Of a DNA stretch of 64,000 nucleotides, positions 12,075-23,545 are shown piece after piece. The notes below the pieces were generated by a model. It did no database searches and was not told where the DNA came from. It saw only the letters and a list, made by a program, of their open reading frames with translations. The stretch's first letter is position 1, and every line of letters starts with the position of its first letter. This DNA comes from Pyrenochaeta sp. MPI-SDFR-AT-0127 (taxonomy: Eukaryota > Ascomycota > Dothideomycetes > Pleosporales > Cucurbitariaceae). The position numbers and the translations under genes are program-made. Location of the stretch: contig JAGTJM010000002.1 in assembly GCA_020747015.1 (NCBI GenBank), positions 558,001-622,000 on the forward strand, in the 5' to 3' direction.

Positions 12075-13674
12075 CTACAAGCTAGACAGCTCCCTAGGTA
12101 ATGGTGACTTGAGTACACGTGCTTCAGTGATGCAAAACTGATCTGGCAGCCATTCTTGCATCCCCGTATTCGCTTGCTCTGGCAAAATTTGTTCCTGGAC
12201 GAGAAGCATGATTCCAATCGCCTTGCCGGAAAGCCATGCATGCACCATACCCTCACCAGAAAACCCCACTGCAGCCCATTCAGCAGCCAACGCATCCTTC
12301 TCACCTCTCCGTCCAGTAAAACTTGGAGGCAGCTGACCCACCCAGGGATAACCATCAGAAGAGAAGCCCATAATACCAGTCCACATATTTTTGACACCAG
12401 ATGAGTGGCCCCAATGTTTACGTCCAAAGACAGCTGATAATGTGCCGCTGAGGTGAATATCGACGTACAGATCAATCTTATTATCGCTGGACACCCCGAT
12501 CTCTTCTATGCCATATCCACGAGATGCTGCCAGACCGCCACCAAGCATCATCTCACCGTTCGAATGCAAGTCCTCTTTGGTGGACGGTAGTTGCGTTAGG
12601 TAGTCAAAGCCTTCCTTGTAATTAAATACCCAAGAGTGCTTGTAGGCTTGATTTTTGAATGTCTGCCCCGCACCTTGAGCACTCATCTGGCCGCGAACGG
12701 GCACAACGCGTCCGCGAAAGCCTGGAACGAGGTGGCTGACGTAGCCGTTGGTGCAATGGACTACTTGGCGAGCATGAAGAATGCCACGAGGTGTAGAAAT
12801 TGAGTATGGGTGTGACTCTTTCGTCGAACTTGGATCCATGGCTCGCGTTATCTCCTCTACAGGTGTATTTGTCTCAACCCTAAAGGACAAAGGGAAGTCG
12901 CGTTGCAATTCGTCAAGGAGAGATGTAACAAAGCGGTAGGGCCACACAGCACCTGCCGGTCCGGTAATTGCTCCTACAGCATGTTGAGAGAGTTGAAATT
13001 CCTGGTTTTTGTCAGAGTTTTTGTATATAAAAATTTCTGTAACTCACTCTAGTTAAGGTCTGCCCTGTGTGCGAATCGTAACCCTCTGATTCCTTGGGCA
13101 TATCCTTCCTAAACGCATTCAAACTCTCCAGTGCATCTTGGAAGCTCTGATTGTCAAAGTAAACTGAGACATATTGAATCTGACGGAATTGACAGTGCAG
13201 ACGAAGCTCTGGTCTGCTTAAAAGAAGTGCTTCAATGTCTGTCAAGTGTGCTAGACGAAACTTTGTGATTTTCCTCGCAGCTTCCAAGCCCACTGCTTCT
13301 TTTAGCTCCAAGTACTCCAACGCAGTTTCAAGTAAATGGCCCCCATTTCGACCTGTAGCACCACTACAACAATCCCGAGCCTCGAGAATGACGACTGAAG
13401 GAGGGTCGGTCGCCTGTTCCTTGGACGTTTGCAGTATCGTCCACGCTACTGACAACGCTGTGATACCAGATCCAAGTATGGCTATGTCAGCGCTGCTAGG
13501 GAAAGTTGTTGATTGTACTTTCGCAACCGAAGGGTGCGGCTCACGAAGCCAGAACGACGTAGTTGTTTCTTTCGTTTTGGGTACACCGGGACTCTGGTAA
13601 ATGCGGTCCAAAGCAGCTTGACGTGCTTCTTTGGGGACACTTTTCCCCGCGAGGATATTTTTGATAAGAGACAT
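12075..13674 (-). CDS. FAD-dependent oxidoreductase, DAO family (PuuB-like)
   Basis: Two exons, 13048-13674 and 12075-13001, with a GTGAGT..CAG intron in phase 0; 535 residues. The start is the ATG at 13674 (the frame extends to a GTG only). The dinucleotide-binding motif DIAILGSGITALSVAW sits at about residues 63-78 and is followed by the GATGRNGGHL signature typical of the DAO superfamily group that includes gamma-glutamylputrescine oxidase and related amine oxidases. The C-terminal half has MWTGIMGFSSDGYPWVGQLP and VGFSGEGMVHAWLSGKAIG, the usual FAD-contacting end of the fold. No signal peptide is seen, so it is probably cytosolic or peroxisomal; the C-terminus SSL is a weak peroxisomal-type tripeptide at best. 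It probably oxidises an amine or amino acid. Confidence 0.9.
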
Positions 13675-14261
13675 CTTGATAGTTGGCACGAAGTAAAATA
13701 GTACAGGAGTCTACAACATAGCAATCAAGGCTAGACTGACCTTACAGGAGGTTGTGTCGGGCAAAAGCTACTTTTGTTTTGAACAGACTTCCGGGTTCAA
13801 CTGCCGTGTCGTACCGACTCACTAAATAGCTACTAAATAAAGTCTCAATGCATACTGATGGGCAAGTGTTCGCCGGCAGGCGTTGCCAGATGCATTAACG
13901 TATGAGGAACAGGCAACTGCTTGCGCTGGTAGCACACCATTGTTTCCTGGCCTCCACTGCCGAGGGATCGCCTCAGTCTGTAACATAATCAACCAATTGA
14001 ACTAATTGACCGAAAGATCGATTTATGCGTAACGGTGTTTTGTGATACCACTAGTGGGGGTCGGGCGGCGCCTGCGGTTGCCAAATTGGGTATAGTACTG
14101 CAAATGGGTTTGAGTACACTTCCCGCGTTTGTAGGATACGGAAGAGGATGCGGGGGGGGCGTTCGGATTGAGGCATACAGTCACACGTATAAATATGCCA
14201 CGTTGATTGCGGGGATGAAACACGGATCAAAGATCGGGAGCAAGACGCACGGCCACCAACC
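13675..14261. other. Divergent promoter region
   Basis: About 590 bases between the DAO-type oxidoreductase (minus) and the carboxylesterase (plus). It has a G-run near 14151 and a TATA-like box described separately. No supported gene. Confidence 0.5.
14188..14195 (+). promoter_or_regulatory. TATA box of carboxylesterase gene
   Basis: TATAAATA lies about 70 bases upstream of the carboxylesterase ATG, a plausible core promoter position. Confidence 0.5.
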
Positions 14262-15969
14262 ATGCCATCACAAACGCCATGTGGCACGACGGAAATCGAC
14301 ATACCTTCCTTTGGACGGATAACGGGGCTTTTATACCCGAGCGAAACGCGTCAGTTCTGTGGCGTTCCATACGCGCGACTACGCAAACGGTGGACACGAT
14401 CGAGCCTCAACACCTCTCTATCAGGAGGCCGTCATGATGGTACCCAACACGGGTGAGTGACCTTCCGAAGACTCACGTCCTTGATTATGTTAATGCTACA
14501 TGGGCTGATAAGATAGACCAATATGCCCTCCACCAACAGAGTTCAATGGAGGGGAGGATCCTATGGTTCCGGTGCCTTGGTTCCGCCACTTCAAGAGTCC
14601 AATTCGGGACGACCTTAAGTGCTTAAACCTCAACATTGTCCTTCCTCCTGGAAACCATGCGAGGCCACTCCCAGTTTTGGTTTGGATCCATGGGGGTTCT
14701 TTTTTGTTCGGGTCCTCTACCGTTCCAACCTACGACATGGTCAATCTAGTGACTTACTCTAATGACATTGGCCAGCCGATTGTCGGTATCAGTATCAATT
14801 ACCGTGTCGGCATCTTTGGATTTCTCGCGTCAGAGGCAATCAAAGATGATCTCTCCCGCGATGGGCTTGCTGGTGTAGGGAACTTTGGTCTAATTGATCA
14901 GCAGATTGCCTTGCAGTGGATACAGCAATATGTTGCCACAGTTGGAGGCGATCCAGGCAACGTGACTATTTTTGGCGAGTCTGCCGGAGGCATGTCTGTG
15001 GCACACCAGATATGGGCGACGAAACCTGCAGCATTTCGCCGTGCAATAAGCATGTCAGGAACGCTGAACACGATACCCGCCTGGCCACTGGAACAGCATG
15101 AACGTCGCTATCAGGCACTACTATCTCATCTCAAAATAAGCCGTGATCCATCGACGCCAGACGCTTTGGAGGCGCTTCGTTCTATTCCTCAGGAAGCAAT
15201 AGCAGCTGCAACTTGCGCCATCGAGGGTTCAGTCTTTGCAACAGGAAACCCTTGCGATGATGGTTGGTTCCATGCTCGGAAACCATTAGTGAGCGAGATC
15301 TCTTCACCACCCGAATGGTTGCAGTCATACATGATAGGTGACGTCAAGGATGAAGCAATGATATTCCGCGGCGTGCTGGATGATCAGGACTATGGATCCA
15401 TTTGTTCTCACATCTCCAGATTCATGACCGTCGATCAGGCCTCGGAGATTCTGAGTTTGTATGGCCTACATTCCAATCTAGCGCATGATCAATTGGAACA
15501 AAGATTCGAAGAAATGGCTGGCGATGGCATTTTCAAGATCCAAACACGCATTCATGCACGTGTGTCCCAGGTCAAGCAGACATACGCATACCACGTAGAC
15601 CAGCTTTCCACTCTACATAATCCACTTCAAGGCCTCGCATACCATGCTATTGAACTACTTTACATATTCATGAACATGGAAGAAGACATGACGCAAGATC
15701 AAATTCAGCTTTCGCGCGCTATGGCGGCAGATTTTCTGTCTTTTGCATACGGTGAAGCCCCTTGGGAAATAGCTAGCAACGGTAAATGGATGGTGTACGG
15801 CCCTAACAGTGCGCGGAGAGTCAAGACTGAGGACGAAGACGAGGGCGTTAGAAAATATGGTCGTATGAAGCGCATACAGGATATGAAGGTATTCCCGCAA
15901 TGGGTGGAAGCGTTGGATTACATTGTGAACAAGCGGTGGCTCCTGGGTTGCAGCGCTAGTGAAAAATAG
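14262..15969 (+). CDS. Type-B carboxylesterase (alpha/beta hydrolase)
   Basis: Two exons, 14262-14452 and 14517-15969, with a GTGAGT..TAG intron; 547 residues. The exon join restores the conserved GVPYARLRKRWTRS...GPICPPP stretch. The oxyanion-hole motif HGGSFLFG is at about residues 122-129. The nucleophile elbow GESAGG has its serine at about 219. The acid Glu in GDVKDEAM is at about 343 and the catalytic His in LAYHAIEL at about 440, so the triad is complete. There is no signal peptide, which suggests an intracellular enzyme. Family members hydrolyse carboxylic esters or amides of xenobiotics and metabolites. It is divergent from the DAO-type oxidase and is followed after 160 bases by the DUF3237 gene in the same orientation, which suggests co-regulation in one metabolic cluster. 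Confidence 0.92.
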
Positions 15970-16125
15970 GAAAGTTTTTGCGCTTTGAGAAACGGCCCGA
16001 TGCTCGCCACCCCCAGAACAAACTAAACTAGCGCAGGGAATTCCATAACCTTATATGTACATAAGATGTGTCTGTGTGTAATTGAAGTGAATTCTTCTTG
16101 TTTTACGTAGGCGAATAGCGGAATC

Positions 16126-16748
16126 ATGTCGGTCAGACTTTCTCCCGGAAACGGGTTCACCCCTCAAGCACCACCGATGAGACTCCCACATCTAGAGCAT
16201 GAATACCGCTTGATAGCGGACATGGGAGATGAATACGAGATCCCAAAGATACATGGCACAGGCTTATCTCGATCAGTAAGCACTATAGCTGGAGGCACAA
16301 TTGAAGGCCCGCGAATCAAGGGAAAAGTACTCGACAATAGCGGCGCAGATTGGGCAACTAGGGTTCATTCTGAGAAGGTGAGATATACCTTGTCGTCGTC
16401 AACAGTGGATCTATGTTGACAAACCACTAGATTTTCTACAAACTCGAGGCTCGATATACTGTCCTCACTGACGATGGGTTTTACATTCTAGTGAATGCAA
16501 AGGGCGTTTTCGGCTTGGGTCCAGATATTCCTGATTCCGGCAAAGAAGAGCCGACTTGCTCGCAAGATGAGATTGAATATTTCTCGCATCTATCGTACGA
16601 GGCGCCTGGAGATAGTCCGTACAACTGGCTGAATAGTATTGTCGCTGTAGGCGTCATGACTATGTGGGAAAACAAGGTCGTCATCGACGCCTATCGGCTG
16701 ACTAACTTTCCTGGGAAGGAGGCGGAAGGTGTATATGTTGTTAACTAG
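16126..16748 (+). CDS. DUF3237 family protein
   Basis: Two exons, 16126-16377 and 16431-16748, GTGAGA..TAG intron in phase 0; 189 residues. The sequence shows the family's beta-barrel landmarks in order: LIADMG near residue 29, then IAGGTIEGPRIKGKVLDNSGADWATR, then LEARYTVLTDDGFYILVNAKGVFG. DUF3237 proteins are small barrel proteins of unknown biochemical function. They are often found beside esterases, oxidases and aromatic-degradation genes, as here. There is no signal peptide or membrane segment. It follows the carboxylesterase closely in the same direction. Confidence 0.88.
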
Positions 16749-16962
16749 GCAGTCAATGCGAGAAATGATGAGATAAATACATATTTCAACGATAAATATT
16801 TCAACGAACTTCTCTGTACCGAGTTGTGGCAATTGTTGCGAACATTTGGTGACTAGCACTACCACAATCATTTTAAAACAGCCTGTAGCACACTGTTACA
16901 TACGGTATCCGGTACTAACCACCAAAAATTGCCAGAATTTATTCCGTATCAATTCCAGCTGG

Positions 16963-18824
16963 TCAATTTTGCGTCGCCATGAGGCCGCCCTGCTTCTCTA
17001 GCAACTTGAAATACCTTGGAGCGAGCCTCGCTCTTATACGCTTACCCCATATGATCAATGGAATGAACAATGAAGAGACAGCCAAGGAAACAAATCCAAG
17101 AATCAGAAACATATTTTTGAGGCCCATATTAGTCAGCCAAGGCACAATGACAAATGGGAGCGGAATGCCCACAGCATTACGGATCACAGTAATACTAACG
17201 AACGCTTCGGCGGTGAGCTTCCCAATGATCAGCGAATCAAAGCCATCGGGGTGATTATAAGTTGCGGTAGTAGACACATACCGGACGATAAGAATCAATG
17301 ACGAGGGTCAATGCAGCATCGCCAATAGCTCCCAAGCCAAACCCAAAGAGGGCACCACCTATGCTAGGAAAAATCCAATGCATACCCTATGGGGTCTTGT
17401 TAGCCATGCCACCCCAACCTCTTCTCAACGAGTGGTATCATGCTCACCTTGTCCGTCGTCACACCAAACATGATTTGACCACCAGCCATGAAAAGAGCTG
17501 GAGGAAGCAAGAGGTACAACCTCATTTCCGGTTCATAGTAGCCTTTGTTCCTTCTCGCCAGCCATTTGACCGACAGGTCGCTCAATATACCGGTATAGAA
17601 GCTGCCAAACAAATTTCCCACGAATGGACCAAGGTTCATATACCCGAGTCCTGCTGGGGAAAGGTTGTACGGTGGTATGGAGAAAACCATGGAGATGATT
17701 GTCGCTTGAACCACAAGACATGAGACACCACATGCGTATTGTGCCGCGGCAAAGAGTACATGTGGAAAGGTGATGACATACATGGGGAAATATGTCAATT
17801 TCCAAAGAGGCTCCGAGGACGGTGTAAGCCAGCGAAGTCTTTGGCGATATGAGTGAGGCTTTAAAGGCGATCCAGGCGCGCTGATTGTTGTGCTGAGTGC
17901 CAGCGTAGAAGCATCGACGTTTGCCTTGGTATCGTCGTCGTCTTTAGAAATGTAGTCCGATACGTTAGGCAAATTCCGAGCTTCTCCTCGGATACTTGGA
18001 ATATACTTAGTCTCTTCATACCCAAACAGAAAAAACACAAACACAATGGTCAAGGAGATAGCCAGTGCTCTGTAAGATGCTCGCCAGCCTTGTCTATCGG
18101 CCTGTACACCCGCAGCGACAGGAGTCAAGAAACTCCCAGTCATGACGGCGGTGAGATAGACGGCGTTCATCGTGCCTCTCTGGTGAATAAAGAACATATC
18201 TGAGACTGTAACCTGTACAATGGCTTCGTTGGTCGCCCCTGCTAATCCATATAGAAGATTCGTGAGAAAGAGCTCGGTTAATGTCTGCTGGTATGCAGTC
18301 CACCACGACACAGCGGCCATGACTGCAGTCGATACCACGTACGTCGAGCGGCGCCCAAATTTCTTCGTCAAGGGTATGAACAAGATGCAGCCGACAGCAA
18401 GTCCGGCCGCATTTGCGGAAGTAGCGTTATTGAGCCTTTCCATGCTGAGATTCAAATCGACTGACATTTGCTGCCAAAAGATAGGTTGAATGGACAGACT
18501 ATCTTTTGTTCAGTGGAATTGTACACGACAAGGACATTTCATTTGTGAGGAGCACTTACGCTGTGAAGACAGCGACGGTTTGAGCCGAAACGAGCGCATA
18601 GTTGAGTGCTTTGCGCCAACTAGACCAATTCTGGTATCGTTTTAGCTGTGTCTGCACGCGCAATCGTGTCGCAAGTAACATACGAGCGGATCGTTAATGT
18701 CATCAGAGGGAACAGGAAAAAGCACAAACGTCTCTACTTCATCGCGATCTTTGATGTGTTTGTTAGCAAAGAGTTTGCTATCCTTTACTTCTAGGGGCCA
18801 ACGAACGTTTAACAAGAAGAACAT
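16963..18824 (-). CDS. MFS transporter, DHA1-type drug/metabolite exporter
   Basis: Five exons: 18684-18824, 18560-18630, 17448-18498, 17282-17386 and 16963-17217, all joining in phase; 540 residues. The PSDDINDPLNW motif before helix 1 and FGRRSTYVVS in the loop between helices 2 and 3 mark the DHA1 (Hol1/Tpo-like) group. LNLGPFVGNLFGSFYTGILSD opens the second half. It is expected in the plasma membrane, exporting a metabolite or toxin by proton antiport. The N-terminus is doubtful. A second ATG at 18864 in another frame encodes MTSGETLAPRPPGDVLLV, which resembles the family's usual N-terminal motif, so a frameshift, sequencing error or unusual splice near 18800-18830 is possible. It shares an upstream region with the GNAT gene. 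Confidence 0.9.
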
Positions 18825-19317
18825 CCCCAGGGGGACGAGGTGCTAGGGTTTCCCCTGATGTCATAGTTGAGCTTGCTGTGAGCTAGATTGTATATGATAG
18901 ATGGGTATGTATCACAAGTAGCTCAATGTCTATTTGAAAGTGCCAGAGGTGGCCATGGACTTATAAATAGGAGGGAGGAGGGCGTCACATAATCAAATCC
19001 CCGCACTGCTGAGAAGTTGTTATCTGAGCTCTCCAGCCAAATCAATGGGGCCCCAGGAGGTGGACTATCTGCCGATGCAACGAGGAAAGTCCCGTGGGCA
19101 TGTGCAGACACCGAAACCTTTGGGTTTGCGCGGCACCAGGCGTTGCTTCGGCCATATCCAGGAAGAGCATGCGTATGCGCCAGCGCAAATACTAGCTCAA
19201 TACGGTGTAGTGGGAAATGACCCAAACCACCGCCACCATGAATCTACACAAGACGGGCGTAACCTCGCACTGAAATAGAGAGACAACTGCAGCACTTTGG
19301 TGAAGCACCCTAGCATC
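18825..19317. other. Divergent promoter region
   Basis: About 490 bases between the MFS transporter (minus) and the GNAT gene (plus). A TTATAAATA run at about 18960 could act as a TATA box for a plus-strand transcript. A 77-codon ATG frame at 19045 lies downstream of it but has no recognisable features. Confidence 0.4.
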
Positions 19318-20183
19318 ATGGCTGCCGCCGCAAAGATGAACTTCTTTGAGATTCGCGCCGGTAAGTTCTTAAAGCTCTGCTAGATGAGAGGCGCAGACTA
19401 ACTAGCCACCCAGCCGATAAGCGTTCTGTCAAAGCTGCCGCAAACACAATTTCCCGCGCGTCCGTATTCCCTTCAAACACACACTACCATCGCTCATGCC
19501 GTTGTAGCTTTTCCGATGACCCTCTGATTCAATGGCTGCGCCCAAACGCGACCCCATGGGGCCAATTGGATCCGAAAACCAGCCTCTGGCAGCACCGGCG
19601 GGTAGAGAGAGCCTGTGTTGAGAATCGTGTCTTCGTTATGAGCAAAGCCCTGGTTGAGTCTGAGTCGAGCAACATCGAAACAACCAGCTTCCCTGCCGTG
19701 GGTATCCTGTGCCCACCATCAAGTTGGGTTCAATACCTGAGATCAATACCCTCCCTATTCCGACTCTTCGTGATCGATACTCTTCGACCCGTAGACGACG
19801 ATGTCGACATGCAGGTTCGAAACATCCAAGTCTCTCACCCTTCTGAACTTTTACTTACGCCACAACAGCGCCGCTGCGTCATGTTTGCTAACCACGACAA
19901 CCAAGAGCGAATGCTTCAGACGGTTGCAAACCGACCAGTATGGTACATTGAAGTAGTTGCGGTAGACCCATCGCACCAGGGGATGAGGTTGGGTTCCACG
20001 ATGTTGGAGCACCTCATTACACAATGCCCGCAAGGAGCGCCAATTTTTCTCGAATGTACCGACAAAGCAAATGTGGGCTTCTACGAAAAATTTGGATTCC
20101 GTGTTATTAATAGAACAACTTTGATAGACAGTCTAGAGACAGTAGACGGAGGACTTGATTTGTGGCCCATGATCAAAGCCTAG
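19318..20183 (+). CDS. GNAT-family N-acetyltransferase
   Basis: Two exons, 19318-19360 and 19414-20183, GTAAGT..CAG intron; 270 residues. The start is the ATG at 19318; the visible longer exon alone begins only at a TTG. The acetyl-CoA binding region reads WYIEVVAVDPSHQGMRLGSTMLEHL (motif A, Q/R-x-x-G-x-G/A variant HQGMRLGS). It is followed by IFLECTDKANVGFYEKFGFRVI, the beta-5/alpha-4 end of the GNAT fold where the Tyr acts as general acid. The acceptor substrate is unknown; small-molecule amines are common in fungal members of this type. It is divergent from the MFS exporter and convergent with the regulator gene, which fits a self-protection or tailoring role in the local cluster, by inference only. 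Confidence 0.88.
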
Positions 20184-20219
20184 TAATACTAGACTTGAAA
20201 GGTTCTTGTGCGTACTTGA

Positions 20220-21676
20220 TCAGAACAGAGCAATCTCCACGCGTCTTTCTTTCATGGCAGCATCTGCATCAAACGACGGGTTTCCTTGCCGTTGAGCTTC
20301 TGTGACCACCTCGATCAAGATGCGCACATTTTCGCTAGGGTCTGAAGCCAGGATTTCGTCTCGGTACCGGTTCACGGCTGCTTTCCATTCTGGGTGGTTA
20401 TTCAGCATGTCAATTGCTGTACTGGCAACAAACCAGGGATACAAGGTTGCACCCGCAATGAGCAGATGTGAATTTTCCTGCTGCACTATACCAAGCCTCA
20501 GTGCTTCGAGAGAGCTCAATAGACGAAACATGAGTTGGGTGGAAGTTGGTAAAACCACACTCTGCAGCGATCCGTTGGCCGGTCTCGGTGTTTTTCTCCA
20601 CCGATGGCGGTGGTCCAACAAAGCAGCATAGCGCCAAGCGTCCCAGAAATGACATTGCAGAAACTCTCCTATCTCGCCACCCCAAAGCCACAGCTGCGTC
20701 TCCACTGCTGTGTCTTCGATACGAGAAGATATGTCCAGAAGGGTGCGTGGGAGTCCCGAAACTGGCTCGACACCATGGAAATCGAAGCATGTCCACTTAT
20801 TCTGGATTCTGCGGAGCCGTTTCCAGAATCCTAGAGAAGGAGTATTTCTACCAAGTACCAGGTTCGGCATGTCCATTACACCAATGACTTCTAGACAGTG
20901 GCGCGTAAACATGTCAGTCTCAGATTCTAGATTGGCCAAATCGCCATGCAGATTGTAGAGATCTGTCATACACCATAAATGATCTGTCCATCGGATGCCT
21001 TGGGAGTGCTAGCTTCGGTCAGCGAGTCTTTCATTGGCGTCATGCCGAGAATCATACTGAAAGCGTACACACAAGCAGGCCGGCCGCAAGAGTAGGCCCA
21101 TTGATCACTCTATTGGAAGCATAGAGCTCAACCTGAAACATCTGTAGTGCGCGCTCAAAATGCTGATGAAATTTGAGTGACATTCTAGACTCCAGCAGGA
21201 ATTGGACGTTGGCACAGGCTGCTAAGAGTGCTGGTGAACGCTGCGATGCTTCGGCCATCGCTGCTTTGATCCATTCGTGTATTGTAGTGCTGTACAGGGT
21301 ATGGATTCCAGACATCAGGACTGCGAAATCATTAGTGATCGGTCTTTTAACCTGCAAATTTCTTGGAAATGTACAAACACCTCTCGAAAGCTTGGTCTAC
21401 TTCGTCTGCCTCAACATCAACAGGCGAAAGCTGGATGGTCATGCCGCTGTCTGATAGCGTTTGCTCACTGTCATGATGAGTCTCTTCCAATTGGTTCCCA
21501 TGGTCAGACGAAGGAGATGTCGGCGCATTGCGAGGGTTCCATCGAAGTTGTATATCGTAGCCACCACATGAAGTCCCTTTGCTCAGGCACGCGCGACAAC
21601 TTGGTCGTGTCTCATCGCATTTTCTTTTGCGCTTCTTGCAGCTTTTGCACCCCCCACGGGATCTGTGAAATGGCAT
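20220..21676 (-). CDS. Zn2Cys6 transcription factor
   Basis: Three exons: 21352-21676, 21058-21320 and 20220-21008; 458 residues. The ATG at 21676 is chosen because the frame upstream reaches only a GTG. The binuclear zinc cluster has cysteines at residues 10, 13, 20, 27, 30 and 37 (C-X2-C-X6-C-X6-C-X2-C-X6-C) and is flanked by the basic KKRKRK run and the YDIQLRW linker of the fungal-specific class with a DUF3468-type middle region. The later FTRHCLEVIGVMDMPNLVLGR motif is characteristic of that region. It is a nuclear DNA-binding activator or repressor. Its place at the end of the 9.5-21.7 kb enzyme run makes it the best candidate for a pathway regulator. Confidence 0.92.
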
Positions 21677-23021
21677 TGTAGAATGGCATTGAGTAGAGCG
21701 GGTGCAGTTGAGCACTACTGATGCGCTTGCAACATCAGAAAGCGGGGTTGTTTATCTTAGTGAGTGGCGCTAGTAACGGGACAAAAGCTGGGGATAAAGC
21801 TGGGGATTACCAAGCGAAATCGAACTTGGCTAGGCGAGGCACTAACACAGCCTGCCAGATTAAATTTCATGTTTTCTCCTACAAGTTCGGAAGTGCTGTA
21901 GCTGCCATGATTAGCATTATTAGGGTCCTGACTACGGGCTTCGAGGCTATGAAGCAATCCTGTCGGGTCGGCATCGGACTCGAGAATCGGCTGGCGAGTG
22001 CTGATTATCTCATGTGTAGTACCTCAGACGTAATAGAGGGCTGATACCGAGACACCAGAACAGATGGAGAACTTTCATAATCATTGTTATGGGTATCTAA
22101 ACGGAGAACTTAGCTGTAAATTCTCCCCTGATATCCGCTGCCCTCCGTCCCAGTGAGGTCAAAGCAGACTATCCTCTAAACCAACATCATCATCCGCTCC
22201 ATACTTTTCATGCTTGACATACGAAAGCGCAACACGACTTTGTTATACTTCGACCATGACTTTCGAAATTAGAGCTTTATGTAGTCACTGTGATCTTGAA
22301 AATCCTCCAAGAGCATTATACTCGCAAAACCGTCAGATTCGTGGCTAGTCTAACTACTTTACTATACATTGGTCAAGACAAGCTGCACTAGCTGTCTCAG
22401 ATGTAGGCATATGGAAAGTCACTCGCATCTGCCTATCGCTTCGCCCGATGCAGCTCCAATCGACTTGATGGCCTTGCCGCTTCGTGTCAGATGAAGCCTC
22501 GTACCCTTCGCCAGTCCGCCGAAAATCTGAACAAATGAGATATGGCTGTGACGACACATCTAGCTGGTAGAGGGATGCCCACAATATTTTGAATACCTCT
22601 TTCATTCTATGTGCATGGTTTTTCCTAAAACTAAGGTTTGGTAGAGGCCCTGCATGTGAAGTGTAACCTCATGGTAACAACTAAAATCAACAAAATTCAA
22701 AACTTGCATCTCATATCATGTCAATAAGATGTCATAGGGGAAGTATCAAGCATAGATATAGGGGCGATGAGCCACGGGTGACCGGAAACCCTGTATTTTT
22801 TGGAAAACTATATTGCCGGCTTTTATCAGACATTGTCCAACTAAAAGAGTGTGGAAGCGCAAAGGCAATCGAATCAAATCGCATATCGAGCCCGCCAATC
22901 CCATTGAGTGCTTGGTATAACGTTTCTGGTGTATATCTGCGGACCGCCACACATTCTCTGGGCCACTGAAGATTTCTACAACTGTCACATTGAGGAAACA
23001 AGTAGGGCTTTCGAGAAAAGT
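21677..23021. other. Intergenic region, no gene seen
   Basis: About 1.3 kb of AT-rich DNA with only short non-ATG or featureless frames. Confidence 0.5.
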
Positions 23022-23545
23022 TTACTAAAGTCCATTAGTAATTTAGTATCACTTCATTTATGAAATACTTACACACTAACGATTGAACCTTAGCAAACAA
23101 AAGTCTTCCAATATTAACGCTCTTGAGTGTGCCGATAGGATTACTTACACGCTGTTCGATATGAATACGTTAGTAAGGAACTGATTGACGTCTCAAAGTA
23201 GAAGTCGGAGAATTTACTTACGCAGTTGCAACCTCGGACGCACTGAGCCGGCTGTTTTGATATGGTCAGCCCCAAGCTATACAAACCGTCTGCACTGCTT
23301 CTCATTAGGAGGATCACTTACACCATCCGTACAACACTGTGCCCCGTACTGTCAGCGTCTAATTCCAAGTATACAGATAACACAGAAGCATTCATTGTAC
23401 GTACTCTGAAATCGCAGCAAGTCTGCCTTGCAAGTAATTCACTGAGCTCTGCGCGAGTCTCCATGTGGAAGTCTGCAGCTTCGCTAGCAGGATGGGCAAA
23501 ACCGAGCCCGAAAAAGGCGGCAGCGATGACAATAGAAAGCTTCAT
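23022..23545 (-). CDS. Small secreted cysteine-rich protein with micro-exons
   Basis: The ATG at 23545 opens a clear signal peptide (MKLSIVIAAAFFGLGFA) followed by an acidic pro-region ending LLARQ. Spliced reading gives exons 23405-23545, 23322-23348 (27 nt), 23222-23251 (30 nt), 23149-23151 (3 nt), 23073-23075 (3 nt) and a stop codon at 23022-23024; 68 residues. Introns 2 to 5 all have GTAAGT donors with good branch sites (GCTGAC, TACTAAC, GCTAAG, TACTAAT). The mature part holds eight cysteines, spaced CC-x7-CC-x6-C-x3-C-x-C-x-C, an even number that fits four disulphides. Small secreted Cys-rich proteins include effectors and antimicrobial peptides; no known family is recognised. The alternative is an unspliced end after exon 1 (78 codons in total), which would lose the cysteine pattern. 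Confidence 0.6.
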
